Source: Anaerolineae bacterium
GTDB taxonomy: Bacteria; Chloroflexota; Anaerolineae; 4572-78; J111
Length of the DNA stretch: 7,433 nt
Direction: 5' to 3'
NCBI GenBank assembly: GCA_023382535.1
Contig: JAHDWA010000171.1
Location: 1 to 7,433 of the forward strand
The notes under the pieces are model-generated. The model was not told the DNA's origin and did no database searches. It saw only the letters and a program-made list of their open reading frames with translations. Position numbers and translations under genes: made by a program. Positions within the stretch are counted from its first letter, which is position 1, and each line of letters starts with the position of its first letter. Shown one piece after another: positions 1 to 6,400 of this stretch.

Positions 1-74
1 GCCCTCCCTAAATCCCTCCCAAAGGGAGGGACTTGAGCTAATTCTCCCCCCTGTGGGGGGAGTTAGAGGGGGGC
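1..74. repeat. Palindromic intergenic element, closing stem plus two hairpins
   Basis: Seen directly: an outer stem pairs 1-11 with 63-74 (one bulged A and one G.T pair). It encloses two perfect 8-bp hairpins with 3-nt loops: 13-20 with 24-31 (TCCCTCCC/GGGAGGGA, loop AAA) and 44-51 with 55-62 (CTCCCCCC/GGGGGGAG, loop TGT). It lies just downstream of the small-subunit gene, so it may form the 3' end of that transcript. There is no T-run on the minus strand, so a classical intrinsic terminator is not supported. G/C-tract dyads of this kind are common dispersed intergenic repeats in Chloroflexota and cyanobacterial genomes (from memory). The element may continue left of the window. Confidence 0.7.
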
Positions 75-106
75 AAACCCTTCAACCGCGTAAGTCCTGT
101 CATTAA

Positions 107-532
107 TCAAGCCTCCCCGGTTAGAACTACTTGGCCTTTAGCAGTCACCTTGACCGTTTGGCCGGTTTGCAACTGCCTAAAATCCTCGGGGGTGAGTACT
201 ACCATGGGGATCGGCCGGGCGTACATCTCATCGGCGACAATAGAAGCCAGGGCAAAGAAAGAGTCCGGCGCAGTAGTAATGATCGCTGCCGGAGCAGTAC
301 CCGCCTTGACTGCCTCCAGCAAGACCGCCGTGGTGGTACTCGAGCCGCGGCTAAACGGCACCGCCAAAACTCGCCCGGCAGCACATTGACCCGCCAACGG
401 ATGGCGCTGGTCAATGATTATTCCGGTCTGGTAGTCATAGCCTCCCCAGAAACTTAACGGTTCACCGGAAACGATAACAAGTCCGCTGGCTTCACCGGGA
501 ATCACCGGATGGCCGGAAAGGGTTAATTTCAT
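107..532 (-). CDS. Aconitase X small (swivel, DUF126) subunit
   Basis: This 141-residue protein is the small subunit of an aconitase X-type dehydratase. It supplies the mobile swivel domain that closes over the Fe-S active site of the large subunit encoded just upstream. Family features are visible: an early G-x-V-I-P-G-E-A-S-G stretch (about residues 7-17), a SFWGGYD-x-x-T-G-x-I-I-D-x-x-H-P-L segment (27-46), a loop with RGSSTTTAVLLEA (about 62-74), and APAAIITTAPDSFFALASIVADEMYARPIPMV near 80-111. Length is normal for a free-standing subunit. The start is supported by GAGG at 538-541 (minus), 5 nt before the ATG. It is read after the large subunit, 117 bp away, probably in the same transcript. 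The substrate cannot be read from sequence: bacterial relatives include cis-3-hydroxy-L-proline dehydratase, and archaeal ones phosphomevalonate dehydratase. Confidence 0.9.
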   Translation of the reverse strand: MKLTLSGHPVIPGEASGLVIVSGEPLSFWGGYDYQTGIIIDQRHPLAGQCAAGRVLAVPFSRGSSTTTAVLLEAVKAGTAPAAIITTAPDSFFALASIVADEMYARPIPMVVLTPEDFRQLQTGQTVKVTAKGQVVLTGEA

Positions 533-568
533 TTAGACCTCTGAAAGAATTGTGCATTGGGAACAGTG

Positions 569-637
569 ATTGTGAATAATGGGGTCAAGCTGCCTGAGTC
601 GTTAACAATTCAGAATTGGCAATTGACAATTCACAAT
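569..637. repeat. 9-bp inverted repeat in subunit spacer
   Basis: ATTGTGAAT (569-577) and ATTCACAAT (629-637) are perfect inverted copies separated by 51 bp. On the minus-strand transcript they could loop out the spacer between the large-subunit stop codon and the small-subunit ribosome binding site. The arms are short and AT-rich, so the structure would be weak on its own. Confidence 0.4.
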
Positions 638-638
638 T
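604..638. repeat. Five tandem 7-bp NNNAATT units
   Basis: Seen directly: five consecutive heptamers ending in AATT (plus strand AACAATT, CAGAATT, GGCAATT, GACAATT, CACAATT) lie between the two dehydratase subunit genes. The array also holds an inverted pair, GAATTG 613-618 with CAATTC 627-632. Its last unit overlaps ATTCACAAT (629-637), the perfect reverse complement of ATTGTGAAT at 569-577. It resembles the short tandemly repeated repetitive (STRR) heptamers known from cyanobacteria. Any function, such as an intercistronic spacer, is inference. Confidence 0.75.
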
Positions 639-649
639 ATCGCCTTTTC

Positions 650-1912
650 CTACTCCCACTGCCCTTCATCCCGCACTACCCGGCCTTCCACCGCCGAGCG
701 GACACAATCGGCCAGGCTGCCGAAGGTAATTTCAGTGTTGAGCATGCCCGGCACATAGTAAGCGTACTTGGCCGAGTTGGTCATCAGCCGCTTGATTTCC
801 GGGGGCAGCATGGGCGAGGCCAAAATGCACGTATCTACCGTAACTTTGCCGCCAAAACTCTCCAAAGCGGCCAGGTAGCCGGCCTTCTGCGCCAGGAGAG
901 CCATCGCCCGGCTGGATGTCACCAAAAACTTGACCTCTGGATGAACCTTTTGACCTGCCAGCAGGGGGGCCAACTGCTTGAACTCGGCCAGCGAGAAATG
1001 CGGGCTGCCCAGGACCACCATATCCAGCTTGGCCCCGCTGGCCGTCGTCAGCTCGCGCCGGGCGGCCCGCAGCCGCTCCATTGTAACTAAAAAAGTCTCC
1101 TCCGGCTGGCGCCCCTGAAAAGCTGCTTCCAGCGTCGGCGCTTCCGGCGTCCGTCCGACGATGTGAAACAGGGCGACCACCCCCGAAGAGGCGCTGGCCG
1201 CCCCCAGCGCTTTGAATTGATCCTCGGTCGGTTGGACCTGTAAGCCAGTGATGACCGGAATCCGATCACGGGCCAGTTTACCCATCAGATGGCCCAGCAC
1301 CGGGTAAAAAGAGTCGTCCTGCTGGAGAGCCAGCGGAATATTGGCCAGTTCCAGCAGCAGGTGACCGGCCCGGTTCTCGGTGAGATGCAGTCCCACCGCC
1401 GGAACCCGCCCGGTGATGGCGGCGCAGATATCCAGCAGGTCGGGGTAACGCTCGGTGCGCGCCCCCAAGACTGAATTGGCGAAGACAATGGCATTTGACT
1501 CCCCCCAGGCAATTTGCTGGCCAAACTTGGGGATCAGTTCGACTTGATAGGGAGCGCAGGTCCAGGTGGGGCGGCAGCCCATCTGCTGGTAGGCAATCAT
1601 CTGGCGGCGGGCATTCCTGGCCCACTCCGGCGGAACAGCCCACTCCTGCCAGTGGTGCTCGTCCACCGAGCTGACATTCAAGGTCGCCGGCACCGCCACC
1701 CTTGCTCCCAGGCTGGCCAGCCGCTCGGCAAATTCCAACCCGGCCTCGCCCATGTAGATAGAGCTGTCAATGTGAGCCTGTTCGATGCTTAACAGCCGCT
1801 CCGCCCCCTGCACCTCGGCCATACGCACGATGATGGACATCGCCATTTTGGCCGCCGGGCCGTGCTCGCCGGCAAGGAGGGCGCGGTCAGAGGGGGAGAG
1901 TTCCAGAGTCAT
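650..1912 (-). CDS. Aconitase X large (catalytic, DUF521) subunit
   Basis: A 420-residue catalytic subunit of an aconitase X-type Fe-S dehydratase, partner of the swivel subunit downstream. Recognisable blocks in order: AHIDSSIYMGEAGLEFAE (about 46-63), MGCRPTWTCAPYQ (111-123), WGESNAIVFANSVLGARTER (136-155), AVGLHLTENRAGH (172-184), LGSPHFS (301-307), DTC (360-362), and TNSAKYAYYVPG (378-389). Cys113, Cys119, Cys163, Cys362 and Cys403 are present. Many relatives, notably archaeal ones as I recall, have Cys where this protein has Ser303 (GCPH versus GSPH). Start: GAGG at 1921-1924 (minus) lies 8 nt before the ATG at 1912, but only 2 nt before an in-frame ATG at 1918. A longer open frame back to 2026 crosses the promoter and terminator and is unlikely coding. 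The substrate is unresolved (cis-3-hydroxyproline, phosphomevalonate or another hydroxy acid). Confidence 0.92.
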   Translation of the reverse strand: MTLELSPSDRALLAGEHGPAAKMAMSIIVRMAEVQGAERLLSIEQAHIDSSIYMGEAGLEFAERLASLGARVAVPATLNVSSVDEHHWQEWAVPPEWARNARRQMIAYQQMGCRPTWTCAPYQVELIPKFGQQIAWGESNAIVFANSVLGARTERYPDLLDICAAITGRVPAVGLHLTENRAGHLLLELANIPLALQQDDSFYPVLGHLMGKLARDRIPVITGLQVQPTEDQFKALGAASASSGVVALFHIVGRTPEAPTLEAAFQGRQPEETFLVTMERLRAARRELTTASGAKLDMVVLGSPHFSLAEFKQLAPLLAGQKVHPEVKFLVTSSRAMALLAQKAGYLAALESFGGKVTVDTCILASPMLPPEIKRLMTNSAKYAYYVPGMLNTEITFGSLADCVRSAVEGRVVRDEGQWE

Positions 1913-1931
1913 TTCCATTACCTCAGTTGAT

Positions 1932-1953
1932 TGGCTAAGCCATATTACAATAT
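1932..1953. promoter_or_regulatory. Two small palindromes at the dehydratase promoter
   Basis: TGGCT-A-AGCCA (1932-1942) and ATATT-AC-AATAT (1942-1953) are adjoining inverted repeats that cover the candidate -10 box and the expected transcription start. Sites like these would suit a dimeric repressor, which is inference. No regulator gene lies next to them in the window. Confidence 0.3.
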
Positions 1954-1970
1954 CCCCGCAAAAAAGTAAA
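1942..1970 (-). promoter_or_regulatory. Candidate promoter of the dehydratase genes
   Basis: On the minus strand, TTTACT (1965-1970) is a 4/6 match to a -35 box and TAATAT (1942-1947) a 4/6 match to a -10 box, with a 17-nt spacer. It sits just after the minus terminator and about 20 bp before the ribosome binding site of the large subunit, which fits a separate start of transcription. The match is moderate. Confidence 0.4.
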
Positions 1971-1997
1971 CAAAAAACGCTCGCTGAGAGCGTCTTT
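1971..1997 (-). terminator. Intrinsic terminator of the M50 protease gene
   Basis: On the minus strand ACGCTC (1988-1993) pairs with GAGCGT (1977-1982) around a 5-nt loop. The stem extends through a G.U and three A-U pairs into a T-run at 1972-1976, with more T-rich DNA to 1961. It lies 57 bp past the protease stop codon and before the dehydratase promoter, so it should separate the two units. Confidence 0.65.
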
Positions 1998-2016
1998 GAA
2001 TAGGCTTTCTTGTTTT

Positions 2017-2050
2017 GGAGTGACAAAGCAGAGCTTTGTCACTCCTTTTT
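2017..2050 (+). terminator. Perfect 13-bp hairpin with plus-strand T-run
   Basis: GGAGTGACAAAGC (2017-2029) and GCTTTGTCACTCC (2033-2045) form a perfect 13-bp stem with a 3-nt loop, followed on the plus strand by TTTTT (2046-2050). This looks like a strong intrinsic terminator for plus-strand transcription, yet both flanking genes run leftward. On the minus strand the stem is followed by AAAACAAG, so it would not terminate there, but it could protect the 3' end of the protease mRNA. It may equally be a dispersed palindromic repeat. Confidence 0.5.
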
Positions 2051-2053
2051 GTC

Positions 2054-3175
2054 TTATCCAGCCTGCCAGCCAATCCGCCCTGCCGAACCGCTGCGCGAGA
2101 GGAATTGGAAGACCCGGTAAACATCTTCCAGACTGACCAGGCCCCGGAAGTGCAGCCCATCGTAGACGGCGATCACCCGGCTGGATGTTTGGGCCAGCTT
2201 GTCCTGGACCTCGTCCAGCGTCGCCGTCAGGGCGATGGTCGGCACGTGGCGGGCCTGCTGCATGATGTCGGCGATGCGGCTGCGCCAGCGGCCCTGTTCC
2301 ATAGCCTGGGCCACGCTTCGGTGCGACGCCACCCCCAGCAGTTGCCCGGTCGCAGGATCCAACACTGGAAAATCGGGTTGGCGGTTGGTCATCATCAGCG
2401 AGGCCACCTGCCCTACGGTTGCCTCAGGCGAAAGCGCGACCGCGTGAGGTGTCAAGGCTTGAGCGACCCGCACCCGGCGCAGCAACCCGCGTACGGCTAC
2501 GGGCTGGCCTTCTTGCCCGCCGGCAAAGAAGATGAAGACGGCAATAAGCGCCAGGAAAATCTGGCCGGTGAAAATAGCGACCAGCCCCAGCCCGACGGCG
2601 AGAACACGGCCCACAATCACCGCCGCCCGAGTCGCCCGCTGATAATCCGTAAAGAAACCGAGAGTCGCCCGCAGCACGCGCCCCCCGTCAAGCGGGAAAG
2701 CCGGAATCATATTAAACACAGCCAGCGAAATATTGGCTGTGAGCAGAAAAACCAGCAGGCCAAGCAGTCCCGGTTGGGTCAGCATCCCTAACGTAACCGA
2801 CTCGCCTTGCAGCACCGCCAGAACGATAATCAGCGGCAGCAAAACAACCGCCAAAATCACATTGACCAGGGGTCCGGCCAAAGCGACCACCAGTTCGTGC
2901 AGCGGCTTCTCCGGCATGCGTTCCAGCCGAGCCACGCCGCCAATCGGCAAAAGGGTTATATCCTTGACCGGGATACCATAACCTATCGCAGCCAGGCTGT
3001 GACCCAGTTCGTGCAACAATACCAGGGTAAAAAGGGCTAATGTGACCACAACGCCATAGAGCGGACCGGCGCTGCCGCCGTAATTGAGCGCCCCCCAGAT
3101 CAAGATCAACAGAAAAGTCAGGTGAACCTTAATATCAATTCCAAAAATTCGGCCCAATTTAAGAGACCAACTCAT
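2054..3175 (-). CDS. Site-2 protease family (M50) zinc metalloprotease with two CBS domains
   Basis: This 373-residue integral membrane protease would cleave membrane-bound substrates within the bilayer. The zinc and catalytic motif HELGH is at residues 55-59, and the third-ligand motif is N155-M-I-P-A-F-P-L-D163-G-G-R. Hydrophobic stretches near 15-30, 40-60, 96-120, 135-157 and 185-219 mark the membrane core. A soluble tail carries two CBS modules, about 231-292 and 300-360; in this family they probably sense adenine nucleotides or energy state. The beginning MSWSLKLGRIFGIDIKVH is typical of the family, which supports the ATG at 3175; an in-frame TAG lies 4 codons upstream. The nearest GGAGG (3190-3194, minus) is 14 nt from the ATG, unusually far. 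It is similar in layout to mycobacterial Rip3 proteins. The substrate is unknown, and no sigma or anti-sigma gene lies beside it. Confidence 0.9.
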   Translation of the reverse strand: MSWSLKLGRIFGIDIKVHLTFLLILIWGALNYGGSAGPLYGVVVTLALFTLVLLHELGHSLAAIGYGIPVKDITLLPIGGVARLERMPEKPLHELVVALAGPLVNVILAVVLLPLIIVLAVLQGESVTLGMLTQPGLLGLLVFLLTANISLAVFNMIPAFPLDGGRVLRATLGFFTDYQRATRAAVIVGRVLAVGLGLVAIFTGQIFLALIAVFIFFAGGQEGQPVAVRGLLRRVRVAQALTPHAVALSPEATVGQVASLMMTNRQPDFPVLDPATGQLLGVASHRSVAQAMEQGRWRSRIADIMQQARHVPTIALTATLDEVQDKLAQTSSRVIAVYDGLHFRGLVSLEDVYRVFQFLSRSGSAGRIGWQAG

Positions 3176-3183
3176 TGTTATTA

Positions 3184-3213
3184 TCTATACCTCCGTGCTC
3201 TAAGTACAGCCAA
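3184..3213 (-). promoter_or_regulatory. Possible promoter of the M50 protease, near-leaderless
   Basis: On the minus strand TTGGCT (3208-3213) and TATAGA (3184-3189) are each 4/6 matches to sigma-70 boxes, with an 18-nt spacer. Transcription would then start only 0-3 nt before the ATG at 3175, giving a leaderless message and placing the GGAGG inside the promoter spacer. The boxes are weak and another promoter could lie in the palindrome further upstream. Confidence 0.2.
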
Positions 3214-3220
3214 ATAAATT

Positions 3221-3294
3221 GCGTTGGATTCGTAGTAACGACTTTAGTCGTATGTAGTTAAGCGACTGAAGTCGCCGCTACAAATCTTCAACGC
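3221..3294. repeat. 74-bp palindromic element with two inner hairpins
   Basis: The outer stem pairs GCGTTG (3221-3226) with CAACGC (3289-3294), GATT (3227-3230) with AATC (3283-3286), and GTAG (3232-3235) with CTAC (3278-3281). Inside are ACGACT-TT-AGTCGT (3238-3251) and GCGACT-GA-AGTCGC (3262-3275). The two inner hairpins are near-copies of each other, so a single long hairpin is an alternative fold. TTTTT follows at 3295-3299 on the plus strand. Such GACTTTAGTC/GACTGAAGTC dyads are familiar dispersed repeats in Chloroflexota and cyanobacteria (from memory). It sits in the divergent gap between protease and kinase. Confidence 0.75.
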
Positions 3295-3311
3295 TTTTTG
3301 TTTGCGCTTAG

Positions 3312-3340
3312 TTGAGAATAAAACTTAGCCCAAGTATAGC
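3312..3340 (+). promoter_or_regulatory. Candidate sigma-70-type promoter of the kinase gene
   Basis: TTGAGA (3312-3317, 5/6 match to the -35 consensus) is followed after exactly 17 nt by TATAGC (3335-3340, 4/6 match to -10). It would give a leader of about 150 nt before the kinase ATG. Two 11-bp near-direct repeats, AGCCCAAGTAT (3327-3337) and AGCTCAAGTTT (3338-3348), overlap the -10 box and could be a regulator site (inference). Confidence 0.5.
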
Positions 3341-3439
3341 TCAAGTTTATTAGAATTATTATAGAATTTAGGTTAACGCGAGATGAGAACAGGCGCTCAC
3401 TTGTGCCTATAGGCCCGGTAAGGTAAAATTTACGTGGTG

Positions 3440-3471
3440 AGACCTGTGAGTTTTGGAAACCTCCCAGGTCT
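3440..3471. repeat. Imperfect palindrome in kinase leader
   Basis: AGACCTG (3440-3446) pairs with CAGGTCT (3465-3471). The stem continues with GAG/CTC and TTT/AAA, broken by two mismatches, around a 2-nt GG apex. The inverted AGACCTG...CAGGTCT form matches a dispersed intergenic palindrome I recall from Chloroflexota. It ends 14 nt before the AGGAAAG ribosome binding site, and lies inside a longer reading frame that opens at GTG 3434, which argues against that upstream start. Confidence 0.55.
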
Positions 3472-3485
3472 GCTACTTACTCCCC

Positions 3486-3499
3486 AGGAAAGTACCATG
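3486..3499 (+). promoter_or_regulatory. Ribosome binding site deciding the kinase start
   Basis: AGGAAAG (3486-3492) stands a few bases before ATG 3497. The upstream in-frame GTG codons at 3434 and 3437 lack a comparable site and would translate the palindrome, so 3497 is preferred. Confidence 0.65.
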
Positions 3500-6400
3500 T
3501 TCAAACGACACCAACCTACCGCCCAGGCCATTAATATCGGTATCCTGCTGAATGGGCGCTACCGGCTGCGCGAGCAAATTGGTCAGGGTGGAGCCGGAAT
3601 TGTTTACAAGGCCGAAGATGAGCAGCTCCAGCGCATTGTCGCCCTCAAAGTGCTCACCGCCGACGGGGGGATGGCCGGCGACAAGCTGGCCCGCTTCCGC
3701 AGCGAGGCGCTGTCGGTGGCCCAGCTCAACCACCCCAACATTATCACCCTGTACGATTATGCCGAACAGGAAGCCCACCCTTACCTGGTCATGGAGTACG
3801 TTCCCGGCCAGGATTTGTGGAGCCTGGATAATAGTTATGCCCCCAGTCTGATGCCCTTTGAGGTATCGCTGCCAATCATTGACGGCATTTTAGCCGCCCT
3901 CGAATATTCCCACGCGCACCATGTCGTCCACCGCGATCTCAAACCTGAAAATGTGATGATTACACCGGAAGGACTGGTTAAGGTGATGGATTTTGGCCTG
4001 GCCCGGATTCAGGGCCAATCGCGGCTAACCCAGGAGGGCCTGGTCGCCGGGACAGCCTCTTATCTGGCCCCGGAACTGGCCCTGGGCGAGCCGGGCGACC
4101 ACCGGGCCGACCTGTACGCCCTCGGCGTAATGATGTACGAACTGCTGACCGGGCGGCTGCCCTTTTCCGGAGACGACCCGTTAAGCGTCGTCTCCCAACA
4201 CATCCACGCCCCGGTTGTGCCGCCGCAGCGCTACAATCCAAATGTATCCGATGAGCTGCAAACCATCATTCTTAAGCTGATGGCCAAGCATGCCGCCGAT
4301 CGTTATGCCAACGCAGCGGAAGTCCGCCGTGACCTGGCCCCGAGCCTGGCTTATTACCGGGGTGAGGAGCTGCCGCCGCCTATCGAGGCCGCGCCCTCGC
4401 TCAGTTTGGAGGTTAGCACCACCCAGCAGGCCCTGCTCGACCGCATCTCGCGCGGTAAAATGATCGGCCGTGAAACCGAAATGGCCGAACTGAAGCGCCG
4501 CTGGGACCGCATCCGCCGGGGCGAGTCTGATCTGGAGCCGGTGCTGCTGATTTCGGGGGAGAGCGGCATTGGCAAAACCCGGCTGCTACGCGAGTTACAG
4601 GTTTATGCCGGGCTGCGGGATGGCTATGTTTTGCAGGGGACAGCCCGCGAGGAGGACATGGGCACGCCCTACACCCTCTTTGCCAACGCCCTGCGCAACT
4701 ACGTCCGCGAACAGCCGGCGGAAACGCTGCGCCGCCACGCTCCCGGCTTTGTCGCCGGCGAAGTGGTCCGCCTGGCTCCCCACCTGGCCGACAAACTGGG
4801 TTACATTCCGCCCAACCCGCCCCTCAGCCCCGAAGCGGAACGCGCCCGCCTGCTGGAGCAGGTCTGCCATTTCTTCACCCATATGGCCAACGAGCGGCCG
4901 GTCCTGCTCTTGTTGGATGATCTCCACTTTGCCGACCCCGGCAGCCTGGAACTGCTGGAAACCCTGGCCCGCAATTCGGCGGGCAGCTCGCTGCTGATTG
5001 CCGGGGCGTATCGCGATGTGGCCGTCGGCGTTTCCAGTGCGGTCAACCATCATATCGCCGTCCTGGCTTTGTCGGAGCTGGTCTGCCGTATCCCCTTGAG
5101 CCGCCTGCCGCAGGAGGCGGCCCGGCAGATGGTGGAGGCGCTGTTGGGCGATCCGGTCAGCGACGAATTTGCTCACTCCGTTTACGATGTGACCGAAGGC
5201 AATCCCCTGTTTGTCGAGGAAGTTATCAAAAGCCTGGCGGTTGACGGCCAGATTATCCTGCGCGAGGGTCACTGGGAGCAGCGCGATACCGGCCGCCTCC
5301 ACGTGCCGGGCAGCATCAAGTCGGTGCTGGGGGGGCGGCTCAAGCGGATCAAAAAGTCTACCCTGGAACTGATGCAACTGGCCGCCACGATTGGCCGCAA
5401 CTTTACCCTGGAACTGCTAACGGAAGCCAGTCCTTACAGCGATGAGATCATCGAGGCGGCTTTTGAGGAAGCGTTCCTGTACCAGTTGATCGAGATGAAC
5501 AAGGTGGTAGACCAAACCCGAGAGAGCAGCCCCTATGGGTTGGATGTCTACTATCAGTTTCAACATGCCTTCATCCGCGAAACGCTGTACGAAGAGCTTC
5601 GCCCGCTTCGCCGCCGCCTGCTCCACCGGCGTGTCGCCAGCGCGATGGAAAAGCTGGCCGGCGACAAACCCATCGAGAGTCCGGCGGTCCTGGCGCATCA
5701 TTTTATGGCCGGGGCGCAGGACGAAATGGCGGTGTGCTATCTGTGGCAGGCCGGCAATATCGCCCGCCAGGTCCATGCCAATGCCGAAGCGGTCGGCTAT
5801 TACAGCCAGGCCCGCCAGGTTCTGGAAGATGCGGCCATAGAATTGAGCGGCGAGGCGCTGCGCCTCAACCTGATCCACCGTTTTGAGCTGTTGAGTAAAG
5901 AGCGGGCCATTCTGCACCTCATGAGCGGCCGCGAGCGCGAGCTGGAGGCGCTGGAAAGTTTGCAAGAGGTGGCCGAGGCGCTGAACGATCCAACCCGCTG
6001 GGTGGAGGTGATGTCGCGGCTGGCCCTGTATCACTGGCAGGTAGGACGGCTGAACCAGGCCGAGAAGATCGCTCGCCAGGCGCTAGAAGTGGCGCAGAAA
6101 CAGAACGACCGGCGCGGCGAGCAGTACTGCCTGGAGCAAATCGCCCGCGTTTTGTGGACGCGGCGCGATGCCGAAAGCATGAGCTTTGCCGCCCAGGCGC
6201 TTTTGATTGCCCAGGAACTGGGCGACCGGCGGCGCGAGGGCCGTCTGACGGAGCTGGTTGGCCACATTTACACCGACACCCTGCATGACCCGGAGCGGGC
6301 GGCCATTTATTTTGAGCAGGCGCTGGCGATTTGCCGCGAAACCGGCAACCGCCTGGAAGAAGCCTGGACGTTGTGGGGTATGGGCGGCCTGGCCCTGTTT

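Larger units (their letters stand above)
3176..3496. other. Divergent intergenic region between protease and kinase
   Basis: No gene or RNA gene is recognisable in these 321 bp. The contents are a weak minus promoter (3184-3213), the palindromic element (3221-3294), a plus promoter (3312-3340), an AT-rich stretch to about 3375, a short imperfect hairpin AGGCGC/GTGCCT (3391-3396 with 3403-3408), and a 32-bp imperfect palindrome (3440-3471) ahead of the kinase ribosome binding site. Confidence 0.7.

Noticed and set aside
557..1090. 177-codon open frame on the plus strand
   Set aside because: Mostly antisense to the aconitase X large subunit, and its first part translates the heptamer repeats.
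1913..2026. Upstream extension of the aconitase X large subunit to ATG 2026
   Set aside because: The extra residues cross the terminator and promoter, do not look like family sequence, and the best ribosome binding site serves ATG 1912.
2036..2791. 251-codon open frame on the plus strand
   Set aside because: It runs antisense through the CBS and membrane part of the M50 protease, whose motifs are unmistakable. It is rich in Arg, Gln, Gly and His and matches no family I know.
4595..5377. 260-codon open frame on the minus strand
   Set aside because: Antisense to the ATPase domain of the kinase fusion; a shadow produced by high third-position GC, with no recognisable domain.
5417..6034. 205-codon open frame on the minus strand
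   Set aside because: Antisense to the helical and TPR part of the kinase protein; no domain and no ribosome binding site of note.
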